Source of the DNA: Nocardioides panzhihuensis
GTDB lineage: Bacteria > Actinomycetota > Actinomycetes > Propionibacteriales > Nocardioidaceae
Reading direction: 5' to 3'
Length of the DNA stretch: 64,000 nt
NCBI RefSeq assembly: GCF_013408335.1
Contig: NZ_JACBZR010000001.1
Location: 2,852,001 to 2,916,000, forward strand
Under the pieces are notes generated by a model. The model was not told the origin of the DNA, made no database searches, and saw nothing but the letters and a program-made list of their open reading frames with translations. Positions 54,073 to 62,632 of this stretch are shown in pieces; the stretch's first letter is position 1, and the number at the start of each line of letters is the position of its first letter. Position numbers and translations under genes: made by a program.

Positions 54073-55017
54073 GTGGCACGGCGCTTCGGAGAAGCGGCGG
54101 TGACGCTCGTCGGGGTATCGATCCTCACGTTCGTGCTGCTGCGGGTGGTCCCGGGCGACCAGATCACCGCGGCGTACGGGACGGCTGCGGGTGACCTCTC
54201 CCCCGAGCAGCTGCAGGCGCTGGAGGCCTACTACGGGGTCAACGAGCCGCTCCTGTCCCAGTACCTGGGCTGGCTCGGTGGCGTGCTCACCGGCAACCTC
54301 GGAGTCTCGGCGACCTCCCACCTGAGCGTGCTGTCGATGACCGCGCAGTCGTTGCCCAACACCGTCGAGCTGGCTGTGCTCGCGATCGTGATCGGCCTCG
54401 CCCTCGGCGTACCGGGCGGGATGCTGGCGGCCAGCCGCCCCGGGCGCGCCCGCGACCAGATCAGCCAGGTGACCAGCCTGGTCGCGCTGTCGGTGCCCTC
54501 CTTCCTGCTCGCCGCCGTGGTGTCGAACTGGCTGGTCAACACGGTCGGCTGGTATCCCAACGGCGAGGGCTACCGCACGCTGGGCGAGGACCCCGGCCTC
54601 AATCTGCAGCAGATGCTGCTGCCGGCGCTCGTCCTCGGGATCAGCATCGCCCCGCCGATCCTGCAGACCACTCGCGCCGCGATCCTCACCGTCCGTTCCG
54701 AGGACTACATCCGGACCGCCCGCGCCAAGGGGGTGTCCGGCCGGCGGCTGCAGGTGCGGCACATCCTCCGTAACGCCCTGATCCCGGTGGTGACGATGAG
54801 CGGCCTCCAGTTCGGGTTCCTGCTCGGCGGGGCCCTGGTGGTCGAGCAGATCTTCGCGATCCCCGGGATCGGGCGCCAGGTGCTGCTGGGGCTGGAGCAG
54901 AAGGAGTACGCCGTGGTGCAGTCGACCGTGCTGGTGATCGCGGTGATGTTCGTCCTGGTCAACCTGCTCACCGACGTCCTCTACCGTCTCGTCGACCCGA
55001 GGGTGCGTGTGTCATGA
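54073..55017 (+). CDS. ABC transporter permease (DppB-like)
   Basis: The 314-residue inner-membrane protein reads VTLVGVSILTFVLLRVVPGD and, near the C-terminus, the EAA loop DYIRTARAKGVSGRRLQVRH. Both are typical for DppB. The start is unclear: GTG at 54073 gives the standard N-terminus, while the frame is open to a CTG at 54019 that overlaps the binding-protein stop and has GGAAGG upstream. It forms the membrane channel with the DppC-like gene that follows. Confidence 0.9.
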   Translation: MARRFGEAAVTLVGVSILTFVLLRVVPGDQITAAYGTAAGDLSPEQLQALEAYYGVNEPLLSQYLGWLGGVLTGNLGVSATSHLSVLSMTAQSLPNTVELAVLAIVIGLALGVPGGMLAASRPGRARDQISQVTSLVALSVPSFLLAAVVSNWLVNTVGWYPNGEGYRTLGEDPGLNLQQMLLPALVLGISIAPPILQTTRAAILTVRSEDYIRTARAKGVSGRRLQVRHILRNALIPVVTMSGLQFGFLLGGALVVEQIFAIPGIGRQVLLGLEQKEYAVVQSTVLVIAVMFVLVNLLTDVLYRLVDPRVRVS

Positions 55018-55898
55018 GTGCTGCGGCTGACATGCACGAGGTGCCCGAGGTCCCCACGACGCGGGCCTCCGGCCGGTGGGTCAAGGCGTTCCGTACGCCG
55101 AGCGGGATCGTCGGCCTGATCCTGATGGCCCTGGTGGCAGTGCTCGCGGTCCTCGCCGCGGCCGGGGTCGGACCCGACCCGGCCGCCCAGGACGTGCAGG
55201 CTGCGCTCCAGGGACCCAGCGCGAGCCACTGGTTCGGCACCGACCAGTTCGGCCGCGACATCTTCGCCCGGGTCTGCGCCGGCCTGGCCAACTCGCTGCG
55301 GGTCGCCCTCGTCTCGGTCACCGTGGCGGCGATCGGCGGGGTGCTGCTCGGCATCCTGGCCGGCTACTACCAAGGCGTCCTCGACCGGGTGGTCGGCGTC
55401 ATCACCAACGTGCTGTTCGCCTTCCCGTCACTGCTGCTCGCCCTCGCTCTGGCCGCCACCCTGCGCCGCAGCTGGCTGACGGTGGCGATCGCGATCGCGG
55501 TGGTCTACCTGCCGATCTTCGCGCGGGTCGCCCGCGGGCCGGTCCTGACGCTGCGCCACGCCGAGTACGTGCTGGCCGCGACCGCGGTCGGTCGCAGCCG
55601 GCTCTCCACCCTCTTCGAGCACGTGCTCCCGAACATCCTCGGCATCCTGGTCGTGCAGGTCACCCTGTCGCTGTCCTGGGCGATCCTCACCGAGGCGGCG
55701 CTGAGCTTCCTCGGTTTCGGCACCCCGCCACCGGCGGCGTCGCTCGGCGGCATGGTCTATGCAGCGCAGACGCTCAGCAGCGTCGCTCCGTGGATGCTCT
55801 TCGCCCCCGGCGTCGCGCTGATCCTGGCCGTGGTCGGGTTGAACCTGCTCGGCGACGGACTCCGAGCCGCGCTCGATCCACGAGGAGCCAACCAGTGA
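55014..55898 (+). CDS. ABC transporter permease (DppC-like)
   Basis: The 294-residue protein has the DppC pattern: an N-terminal helix, HWFGTDQFGRDIFARVCAGL, and the EAA loop segment HAEYVLAATAVGRSRLSTLF. The ATG overlaps the DppB-like stop by four bases, and its stop overlaps the GTG of murQ. With the DppB-like subunit and the fused ATPase encoded further on it makes a complete importer. Confidence 0.93.
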   Translation: MSAAADMHEVPEVPTTRASGRWVKAFRTPSGIVGLILMALVAVLAVLAAAGVGPDPAAQDVQAALQGPSASHWFGTDQFGRDIFARVCAGLANSLRVALVSVTVAAIGGVLLGILAGYYQGVLDRVVGVITNVLFAFPSLLLALALAATLRRSWLTVAIAIAVVYLPIFARVARGPVLTLRHAEYVLAATAVGRSRLSTLFEHVLPNILGILVVQVTLSLSWAILTEAALSFLGFGTPPPAASLGGMVYAAQTLSSVAPWMLFAPGVALILAVVGLNLLGDGLRAALDPRGANQ

Positions 55899-55969
55899 AG
55901 GCAGAGCCAGCGAAGGTGGAGCCAGCGAAGGTAGAGCCAGTGAAGGTAGAGCCAGTGAAGGCAGAGGAC
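55895..55969 (+). repeat. 15-bp tandem repeat at the 5' end of murQ
   Basis: There are about five copies of a 15-base unit, best written GTGAAGGTAGAGCCA, coding for (V/A)K(V/A)EP. Units differ at a few positions. In-frame GTG codons occur in several units, and each later GTG has AAGG-GAG-like sequence ahead of it, so the block offers several possible start sites. Confidence 0.8.
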
Positions 55970-56872
55970 GAGGCCATGCTCGACGCGCTCACCACCGAGG
56001 CATCGAGCACCACGGACGGACCGGAGATCGACCAGCTCTCGGTCGCCGGCCTGGTCGCGACGATGAGCGAGCGCGACGCGACGGTCGCGACGTCGGTACG
56101 TTCCGCCCTGCCGTCGATCGCGGCCGCCGCCACCGCGGCGGCCGCTCGGATGCGGGAAGGCGGCCGGTTGATCTACGTCGGCGCGGGCACGTCGGGACGG
56201 CTCGGGGTGCTCGACGCCTCCGAGGTGCCGCCCACCTTCGGCCTCGACGGCGTCGTCGTCGGCGTCATCGCCGGCGGCCCGGCGGCACTCTTCAGCGCAG
56301 CCGAGGGAGTCGAGGACGACGAGGGGGCGGGTGCGGCCGACCTGGCAGCTCTCGACGTCGGGCCGCTCGACACCGTCGTGGGGATCGCCTCCAGCGGGCG
56401 TACGCCCTATGCCCTCGGTGCCCTCGCGTACGCAGCGGAGCACGGCGCCCTCACCGTCGGTGTCGCCTGCAACCTGGGCACCCCCCTGGCGCGCGTCGCC
56501 GACCACGGGATCGAGGTGCCGGTCGGCCCCGAGATCCTCGCCGGATCGACCCGGCTCGGCGCCGGCACCGCCACGAAGATGGTGCTCAACATGATCTCGA
56601 CCGCGACCATGGTGCAGCTCGGAAGGACCTACGGGTCGCTGATGGTGGACATGCGGGCCAACAACGCCAAGCTTCGGCACCGCGCGATCCGGATGGTCAC
56701 CGAGGCCACCGGAGCCGACGAGGCGACCGTGCTCCGTGCACTCGACGAGGCGGACTGGCACACCAAGCTGGCGATCGCGACGATCCTCACCGGCCTCTCC
56801 CCTGCCGAGGCGTCGCAGGCGCTGGAGCTGGCCGGCGGCCGGCTGCGGACCGTCATCGAGGAGCGTGGCTGA
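55895..56872 (+). CDS. murQ: N-acetylmuramic acid 6-phosphate etherase, with repetitive N-terminal extension
   Basis: The SIS-domain enzyme splits MurNAc-6-phosphate into GlcNAc-6-phosphate and D-lactate. Motifs are LIYVGAGTSGRLGVLDASEV, IAGGPAALFSAAEGVEDDEG, IASSGRTPYALGAL and LNMISTATMVQLGRTYGSLM. It can start at GTG 55895 (GAGGAG upstream, overlapping the permease stop), giving 325 residues with a KxEP(V/A) repeat tail. ATG 55976 would give 298 residues, the usual family length. Next gene anmK starts on the stop. Confidence 0.93.
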   Translation: MKAEPAKVEPAKVEPVKVEPVKAEDEAMLDALTTEASSTTDGPEIDQLSVAGLVATMSERDATVATSVRSALPSIAAAATAAAARMREGGRLIYVGAGTSGRLGVLDASEVPPTFGLDGVVVGVIAGGPAALFSAAEGVEDDEGAGAADLAALDVGPLDTVVGIASSGRTPYALGALAYAAEHGALTVGVACNLGTPLARVADHGIEVPVGPEILAGSTRLGAGTATKMVLNMISTATMVQLGRTYGSLMVDMRANNAKLRHRAIRMVTEATGADEATVLRALDEADWHTKLAIATILTGLSPAEASQALELAGGRLRTVIEERG

Positions 56873-58047
56873 TGCGCGTGCTCGGAATGATCTCCGGAAC
56901 CTCCCACGACGGGATCGACATCGCGGTCGTCGACTTCGACGTCGCCCATGACAGGGACGGTGACGTGCTGCGGGCGCGGATCGTCCACCACACCTCGGTG
57001 CCCTACGCGGTCGATCTGCGCCAGCGGCTCATCGACGCCATGCCGCCGGCGCCGGTCGGCTTCGACGTCGTCTGCGAGCTCGACACCCGGATCGGGCAGG
57101 CGTTCGCCGCGGCCGCGAGCCGGGCTGTCGAGGAGGCCGGCGCCGTCGACGTCGTCTGCACCCACGGCCAGACGGTCTTCCATTGGGTCGAGGGTGGCCG
57201 TGCACTCGGCACGCTCCAGATCGGGCAGCCCGCCTGGATCGCCGAGGCGACCGGCGCGAGCGTCGTCTCGGACGTACGCTCCGACGACATCGCTGCCGGC
57301 GGTCACGGCGCGCCGTTGGTGCCGCTGCTGGACGTCCGGATGCTGGCGCCGCTGGTCGAGGACGGAGCCGTCGCCGCCGCGCTCAACCTCGGCGGCATCG
57401 CCAACCTCACCGTGTGCCGAAGCGCCGCGGACCCGGTCGCATGGGACATCGGGCCCGCCAACGCTCTCATCGACGCGGTGGTCACCGACGCGCCCGGAGC
57501 GGCGACCTACGACCGCGACGGCGAGCTCGCCGCAACCGGTGCCGTGGACCCGGCGCTGCTGGCCGAGCTGCTCGACTCTCCCTATTTCGCGCAGCCGGCT
57601 CCGAAGAGCACCGGCAAGGAGCTGTTCAACCTCGGCTACGTCCGTGACGCCCTCGAGCGCGCGGGTGTGACGCCCGCGCTTCCCGACCTGGTCGCGACAC
57701 TCACCGAGCTCTCCGCGGTCACCGTCTCCCAGGCGGTCTCCCAGGCTGGCGTCGAGGTGCTGGTGGCCTCCGGTGGCGGCGTACGCAACCCGGTTCTGAT
57801 GCGACGGCTCGGCGAGCTCCTCCCCGGCGTGCGCGTCACCACCAGCGACGCCCTCGGCGTCCCGTCCGACCACAAGGAGGCCATCGCCTTCGCCCTCATC
57901 GGCTGGGCCAGCGTCCACGGACTCCCCGGCAACGTCCCCAGCTGCACCGGTGCCGACGGACCCCGCGTGCTCGGCCGGATCAGCCCGAGGGACACGCCTC
58001 CGCCTGCGATCGACGCCTGGCCCGGCACCCTGGTGTTCGAGCGATGA
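56872..58047 (+). CDS. anmK: 1,6-anhydro-N-acetylmuramic acid kinase
   Basis: The 391-residue protein starts RVLGMISGTSHDGIDIAVVD, the AnmK phosphate-binding signature. It further shows VCTHGQTVFHW, LNLGGIANLT, DIGPANALIDAVV and ASGGGVRNPVLMRRL. It opens the anhydro ring and phosphorylates to MurNAc-6-phosphate, the substrate of MurQ just upstream. It is coupled to murQ by TGATG. Its presence means anhydro-MurNAc is an intended substrate of the pathway, as released by lytic transglycosylases. Confidence 0.95.
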   Translation: MRVLGMISGTSHDGIDIAVVDFDVAHDRDGDVLRARIVHHTSVPYAVDLRQRLIDAMPPAPVGFDVVCELDTRIGQAFAAAASRAVEEAGAVDVVCTHGQTVFHWVEGGRALGTLQIGQPAWIAEATGASVVSDVRSDDIAAGGHGAPLVPLLDVRMLAPLVEDGAVAAALNLGGIANLTVCRSAADPVAWDIGPANALIDAVVTDAPGAATYDRDGELAATGAVDPALLAELLDSPYFAQPAPKSTGKELFNLGYVRDALERAGVTPALPDLVATLTELSAVTVSQAVSQAGVEVLVASGGGVRNPVLMRRLGELLPGVRVTTSDALGVPSDHKEAIAFALIGWASVHGLPGNVPSCTGADGPRVLGRISPRDTPPPAIDAWPGTLVFER

Positions 58048-59183
58048 CCGGCCGGCAACCCGTTCAGACGTACGCCGACCGCCTGCTCACCCTCGGCAGG
58101 GAAGGCACCCATCCGGCAGGCGCCGTCGTCGGGCTGCGCACCCCGGACGGCTCCGAGGTCGCGGCCTCCGGCTGGGCCCGGCTGCCCGCTGCCGACCGGC
58201 CCGGCGTGCCCATGCAGCCCGACCACATGCTCGACCTCGCCTCGGTCACCAAGCTCGTCGCGACCACGGCGATCACGATGCGGCTCGTGGCCGCCGGCGA
58301 TCTGCGTCTCGACGACCCGGTGCGCCGACACCTGCCCGCCTTCCGAGGTGAAGGGAAGGACGAGGCGACCGTCGAGCAGCTGCTGACCCACACGGCCGGG
58401 CTGCGTCCGTGGTGGCCGCTCTACGCCGCCGTGCCCAGTGGCCGGCGCAGCGAGACGATCCAGCACGTCCAGCAGCTCCCGCTGGCGTACCCGCCCGGCA
58501 CCGGCTGGACGTACTCCGACCTCGGCATGATCCTGCTCGGCGCGGTGATCGAGCGGGCCACCACGCTCCGGCTGGACGAGGCGTACGAGCAGCTCGTGGC
58601 CGCACCGCTGGGGCTCTCGGCCCGGTTCGGACCGGTCGTCCCGGACCGCGCCGCCTCGAGCGCGGACAGCGACGCCTATGAGTTCGCCATGCTTGCCACC
58701 GACGAGCCGCACCCCGTCGGCATCCCGCCGGCTCGATTCTCGCGATGGCGTGACCATCCCCTCCGGGGAGAGGTCAACGACGGCAACACCGCCCACTCCC
58801 TCGACGGCGTCGCCGGGCACGCCGGCCTCTTCTCGAGCGTCGAGGACCTGCTGACCTACGGGACGGCACTGTGCGAGGGCACCTTCGTGCCACGCGAGGT
58901 GCTCGACCGCTTCGCGACACCGCACCCCGAGCATCCCGAGCAGGCGCTCGGCGCCTTCCTCGGCCGGGCCGGCGAGACCAGCTTCCTGCAGCATCCCGGC
59001 TTCACCGGCACCTTCTTCGCCGTCGCCCCTGACACCGGCCTCGTCGTCGCCGGCGGCGCGACCCGGCTGCACGGCCCGCTCGGCCCGATCGACCACAATC
59101 CCACCCGGCTCCCAGACGTCGTACCCGGCACCGAGATCATCTCGGTGCTGCTCGACGCGGCCGGCCTCGAGGAGGACCGATGA
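58044..59183 (+). CDS. Beta-lactamase-fold serine hydrolase (class C / penicillin-binding type)
   Basis: The 379-residue protein has the SxxK motif SVTK (Ser67, Lys70), a YSD variant of the YxN motif (Tyr157), and GVAGHAGLFSS. No signal peptide is seen, so it is probably cytoplasmic. It overlaps anmK and the ATPase gene by four bases each. Related hydrolases are found in murein-recycling clusters and could be peptidases or esterases removing peptide or lactyl parts. The precise reaction is open. Confidence 0.88.
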   Translation: MTGRQPVQTYADRLLTLGREGTHPAGAVVGLRTPDGSEVAASGWARLPAADRPGVPMQPDHMLDLASVTKLVATTAITMRLVAAGDLRLDDPVRRHLPAFRGEGKDEATVEQLLTHTAGLRPWWPLYAAVPSGRRSETIQHVQQLPLAYPPGTGWTYSDLGMILLGAVIERATTLRLDEAYEQLVAAPLGLSARFGPVVPDRAASSADSDAYEFAMLATDEPHPVGIPPARFSRWRDHPLRGEVNDGNTAHSLDGVAGHAGLFSSVEDLLTYGTALCEGTFVPREVLDRFATPHPEHPEQALGAFLGRAGETSFLQHPGFTGTFFAVAPDTGLVVAGGATRLHGPLGPIDHNPTRLPDVVPGTEIISVLLDAAGLEEDR

Positions 59184-60796
59184 CCCCCGTCCTGTCCGTA
59201 CGCGACCTCTCGGTCACCTTCGACACCGGCGAGGGCCCGGTCCAGGCACTGCACGACATCTCCCTCGACCTCGCCGCCGGCGAGACCGTCGCCGTCGTCG
59301 GCCAGTCCGGCTCCGGCAAGTCGACGCTCGCCTCCTGCGTCAACCGGCTCCTGGCGGACAACGGCCGGATCACCGCCGGCGCGATCACCCTCGGCGAGCA
59401 GGACATCACCCGCGCCCCCGAGTCGACCATGACCGCGATCCGTGGCCGACGCATCGGTCTGGTGCCGCAGGACCCGATGACCAACCTCAACCCGGTGATG
59501 ACCGTCGGTGCGCAGATCACCGAGGCGCTGGAGGTCCACGGTCTCGCGTCCGGGCAGGACGCGCGCGAACGCGCCATCGACCTGCTCGGCCAGGCCGGCA
59601 TCGACCGGCCCGCCGCCCGCTTCCGCCAGTATCCCCACGAGTTCTCTGGCGGGATGCGGCAACGCGTGCTCATCGCGATTGCGCTCGCGTGCCGCCCCGA
59701 GGTGCTCCTCGCCGACGAGCCGACCTCCGCGCTCGACGTCACCGTGCAGCGCCTCGTCCTCGACCAGATGGCCGAGCTCACCGCCGAGCTCGGCACCGGC
59801 GTGCTCCTCATCACCCACGATCTCGCCCTGGCCGCCGAACGCGCCGACCGGGTCATCGTCATGCATCGCGGCTGGGTCGTCGAGAGCGGTGACGCGGCCA
59901 CGATCATCGCGTCCCCACAGCATGACTACACCGAGCGGCTGCTGGCCGCCGCCCCCGCCATGTCCGACGTCAAGGTCATCCCGACAGCCGACGACGAGTC
60001 CGCCGAGCGCCCCGAGACCCTCCTCGAGGTGAGCGGCGCCGTACGCCGCTACCGGATCCGCGGGCAGCGCGAGCACCTCCACGCCGTCGACGGGATCGAC
60101 CTCTCCATCCCCAAGGGACGCACGGTCGCCATCGTCGGCGAGTCCGGCTCCGGCAAGTCCACCGCCGCCCGGCTCGCGCTTCGCCTCGAACGGGCCGATG
60201 CCGGCACCATCCGCTACCGCGGCACCGATCTGGCGAGCCTGCGCGGCAAGGACCTGCTCGCCTACCGGCGCGCCATCCAGCCGGTCTTCCAGAACCCGTA
60301 CGCCTCCCTCGACCCGCGCTACACGATCGGGCAGGTCATCGACGAGCCCCTGCGTGTCCACCGCATCGGCGACGCCGCCTCTCGCCGCAAGGCCGTGGCC
60401 GACCTGCTCGACCGGGTCGACCTGCCCGCGGCGTACGCCCACCGGCGGCCGCACGAGCTCTCCGGTGGCCAACGCCAGCGAGTCGCGATCGCCCGCGCCC
60501 TCGCCCTCGATCCCGAGCTCGTCGTCATGGACGAGGCGGTCAGCGCTCTCGACGTCCTCGTCCAGGAGCAGATCCTGGAGCTGATGGTCGATCTCCAGCG
60601 CGACCGGGGTCTCTCCTACCTCTTCATCAGCCACGACCTCGCCGTCGTCCACCTCGTCGCCCACCACGTCTACGTCATGAAGGCCGGCAAGATCGTCGAG
60701 CACGGCGATCCCGACACCGTCTTCCGCTCGCCGCAGCATCCCTACACCCAGCAGCTCGTCGCCGCCGTACCTCGCCCGCACGAACAGGCGTCGTAG
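59180..60796 (+). CDS. Fused ABC transporter ATPase (DppD-DppF)
   Basis: The 538-residue protein has two complete ABC domains. First Walker A GQSGSGKST at 41-49, signature FSGGMRQR near 155 and Walker B LLADEPT near 175. Second Walker A GESGSGKST at 320-328 with signature LSGGQRQR and LVVMDEAVSALDV. It therefore replaces the separate DppD and DppF subunits and energises the importer encoded upstream. In the second domain Walker B ends DEA and not DEP, as in some DppF proteins. It is last gene of the operon. Confidence 0.94.
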   Translation: MTPVLSVRDLSVTFDTGEGPVQALHDISLDLAAGETVAVVGQSGSGKSTLASCVNRLLADNGRITAGAITLGEQDITRAPESTMTAIRGRRIGLVPQDPMTNLNPVMTVGAQITEALEVHGLASGQDARERAIDLLGQAGIDRPAARFRQYPHEFSGGMRQRVLIAIALACRPEVLLADEPTSALDVTVQRLVLDQMAELTAELGTGVLLITHDLALAAERADRVIVMHRGWVVESGDAATIIASPQHDYTERLLAAAPAMSDVKVIPTADDESAERPETLLEVSGAVRRYRIRGQREHLHAVDGIDLSIPKGRTVAIVGESGSGKSTAARLALRLERADAGTIRYRGTDLASLRGKDLLAYRRAIQPVFQNPYASLDPRYTIGQVIDEPLRVHRIGDAASRRKAVADLLDRVDLPAAYAHRRPHELSGGQRQRVAIARALALDPELVVMDEAVSALDVLVQEQILELMVDLQRDRGLSYLFISHDLAVVHLVAHHVYVMKAGKIVEHGDPDTVFRSPQHPYTQQLVAAVPRPHEQAS

Positions 60797-60874
60797 CCTC
60801 TCGGGTCGCGAGGGTATGGCACCAGACCGGATCGGCATTGGACGCACTCGGACGCCCGGCGCGAGCATTCACCC
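60797..60874. other. Short gap between ABC operon and GH28 gene
   Basis: These are 78 bases with no clear terminator or promoter. Confidence 0.3.
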
Positions 60875-62587
60875 ATGACTCGGAACGAGACGTACGTCAC
60901 ACATCACTCCTTCGTGACCCGATGGCCGGCTCGCGCGCTGGGCCTGGCGATCGCCCTCCTCTGCACCCTGAGCCTCACCACCCCGGCCGCGGTGGCAGGG
61001 CAGGCGCCTCCGCCGGCGGGCGACCCGACTGACACCTCAGCGGCCTGGGCACAGGCCGACGAGATCCGGGCACGCGTCAAGCCGCCGACGTTCCCCGACC
61101 ATGCGGTCAGCATCCTCGACTTCGGCGCCGATCCGTCGGGCCAGGCGAAGAGCACCGACGCCTTCCGTAAGGCGATCGAGGCGGTGAACGCGGCCGGCGG
61201 CGGCCGGGTGGAGGTGCCGACCGGGGTCTTCCTCACCGGCGCGATCCACCTGAAGAGCAACGTGAACCTGCACCTCGCCGACGACGCGACGATCCGCTTC
61301 AGCCGGGACAAGGCGGACTTCCTGCCGGTGGTGAAGACGCGCTACGAGGGTGTCGAGCTCTACAACTACTCCCCCTTCATCTACGCCTACCAGGTCGAGA
61401 ACGTCGCGGTGACCGGTAACGGGACCCTGGACGGCAACGCCGACGCCGACAACTGGTGGGACTGGAAGGCGAAGAGCCCCCGCCCGGAGACGCCGGACCG
61501 CAACGAGCTCTTCCGGATGGGCGAGGAGGGCGTGCCGGTCGAGGAGCGGGTCTTCGGCGCCGGCCACTACATCCGCCCGAGCTTCGTCGAGTTCTACGAG
61601 AGCCGCAACATCCTGGTCCAGGGCGTCACGCTCAACAGGTCGCCGATGTGGCTGCTGCACCCGACGCTGTCGCAGAACGTGACCATCGACGGCGTACACC
61701 TGGAGAGCCTCGGCCCCAACAACGACGGGGTGAACCCGGAGTCCAGCCGCGACGTGGTCATCAAGAACACCTTCTTCAACACCGGCGACGACAACATCGC
61801 GATCAAGTCGGGGCGCAACGCCGAGGGCCGCCGCATCGGCGTTCCCGCCGAGAACATCCTCATCGAGGGCAACTACATGCAGGCCGGCCACGGGGCGGTG
61901 GTCGCCGGAAGCGAGATGTCCGGCGGCGTACGCAACGTCTTCGCGCAGGACAACGTCATGGACAGCCCCGACCTCGACCGCGTGGTCCGGATCAAGACCA
62001 ACTCGGTACGCGGCGGGGTGGTCGAGGACATCTACGTCCGTGACAACGCGGTGCCGCAGCAGGGTGGCCAGGCGGTCTGGGTCGACTTCCGCTACGAGGA
62101 GGGCGACGCGGGCGACTTCACCCCGACCGTGCGGGACGTCTACATCGAGGACCTGCACAGCGTCGGGGGCACCCACGCGATCTTCCTGCGAGGCTACGCC
62201 CGCTCTCCGATCACCAACATCAACATCCTGAACTCCTCCTTCTCCGGTGTCCGCACACCGATGCTGGCCGAGCACGTCCAAGGCCTGCGGCTGGTCAACA
62301 CCACCATCAACGCCCAGCCCGCCGACGCGGTGGTCTGCCAGGGCACGGTGTGGCTCGGGATCCCCGAGAAGCTGGTCAGCTCCGGCGTCGAGGACCGGGT
62401 GGCGGACGGCCAGTGGTGCCTGTCGGAGCAGTTCGCCGAGGAGCACGCCTGGTCCTCCCCCGGCCAGTTCCGTGCGTACGTCGCGGAGCGGACCGCTGCC
62501 CTGCTGAAGGCCGGCGTGATCACCGAGGCGGAGAAGGAGGCCCTCCAGGAGGCCGCCTCGCGGACCGCCATCGGAGCTCGCCGATAA
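60875..62587 (+). CDS. Secreted glycoside hydrolase family 28 (polygalacturonase-like)
   Basis: The 570-residue protein has a signal peptide (about 1-41, ending AAVA) and a right-handed beta-helix with GH28 motifs: NNDGVNPES (Asp284), GDDNIAIKSG (Asp305, Asp306), GHG (338-340) and RIK (372-374). Such enzymes hydrolyse pectic galacturonic acid or rhamnogalacturonan outside the cell. The N-terminal VSILDFGADPSGQAKSTDAF is the usual Pec_lyase-type start. The C-terminal 60 residues form a helical tail. The ATG at 60875 lacks a strong ribosome site. Confidence 0.92.
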   Translation: MTRNETYVTHHSFVTRWPARALGLAIALLCTLSLTTPAAVAGQAPPPAGDPTDTSAAWAQADEIRARVKPPTFPDHAVSILDFGADPSGQAKSTDAFRKAIEAVNAAGGGRVEVPTGVFLTGAIHLKSNVNLHLADDATIRFSRDKADFLPVVKTRYEGVELYNYSPFIYAYQVENVAVTGNGTLDGNADADNWWDWKAKSPRPETPDRNELFRMGEEGVPVEERVFGAGHYIRPSFVEFYESRNILVQGVTLNRSPMWLLHPTLSQNVTIDGVHLESLGPNNDGVNPESSRDVVIKNTFFNTGDDNIAIKSGRNAEGRRIGVPAENILIEGNYMQAGHGAVVAGSEMSGGVRNVFAQDNVMDSPDLDRVVRIKTNSVRGGVVEDIYVRDNAVPQQGGQAVWVDFRYEEGDAGDFTPTVRDVYIEDLHSVGGTHAIFLRGYARSPITNINILNSSFSGVRTPMLAEHVQGLRLVNTTINAQPADAVVCQGTVWLGIPEKLVSSGVEDRVADGQWCLSEQFAEEHAWSSPGQFRAYVAERTAALLKAGVITEAEKEALQEAASRTAIGARR

Positions 62588-62593
62588 CGCGGA

Positions 62594-62632
62594 CCCGAGC
62601 CCGCCACGTCATCAGACGCTGGTGGGCTCGGG
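62594..62632. terminator. Convergent hairpin between GH28 and TauE/SafE genes
   Basis: CCCGAGCCC at 62594-62602 pairs with GGGCTCGGG at 62624-62632. It lies between the convergent stops and reaches into the last codons of the TauE/SafE gene. It could end transcription from both sides. No T-run is seen. Confidence 0.5.
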
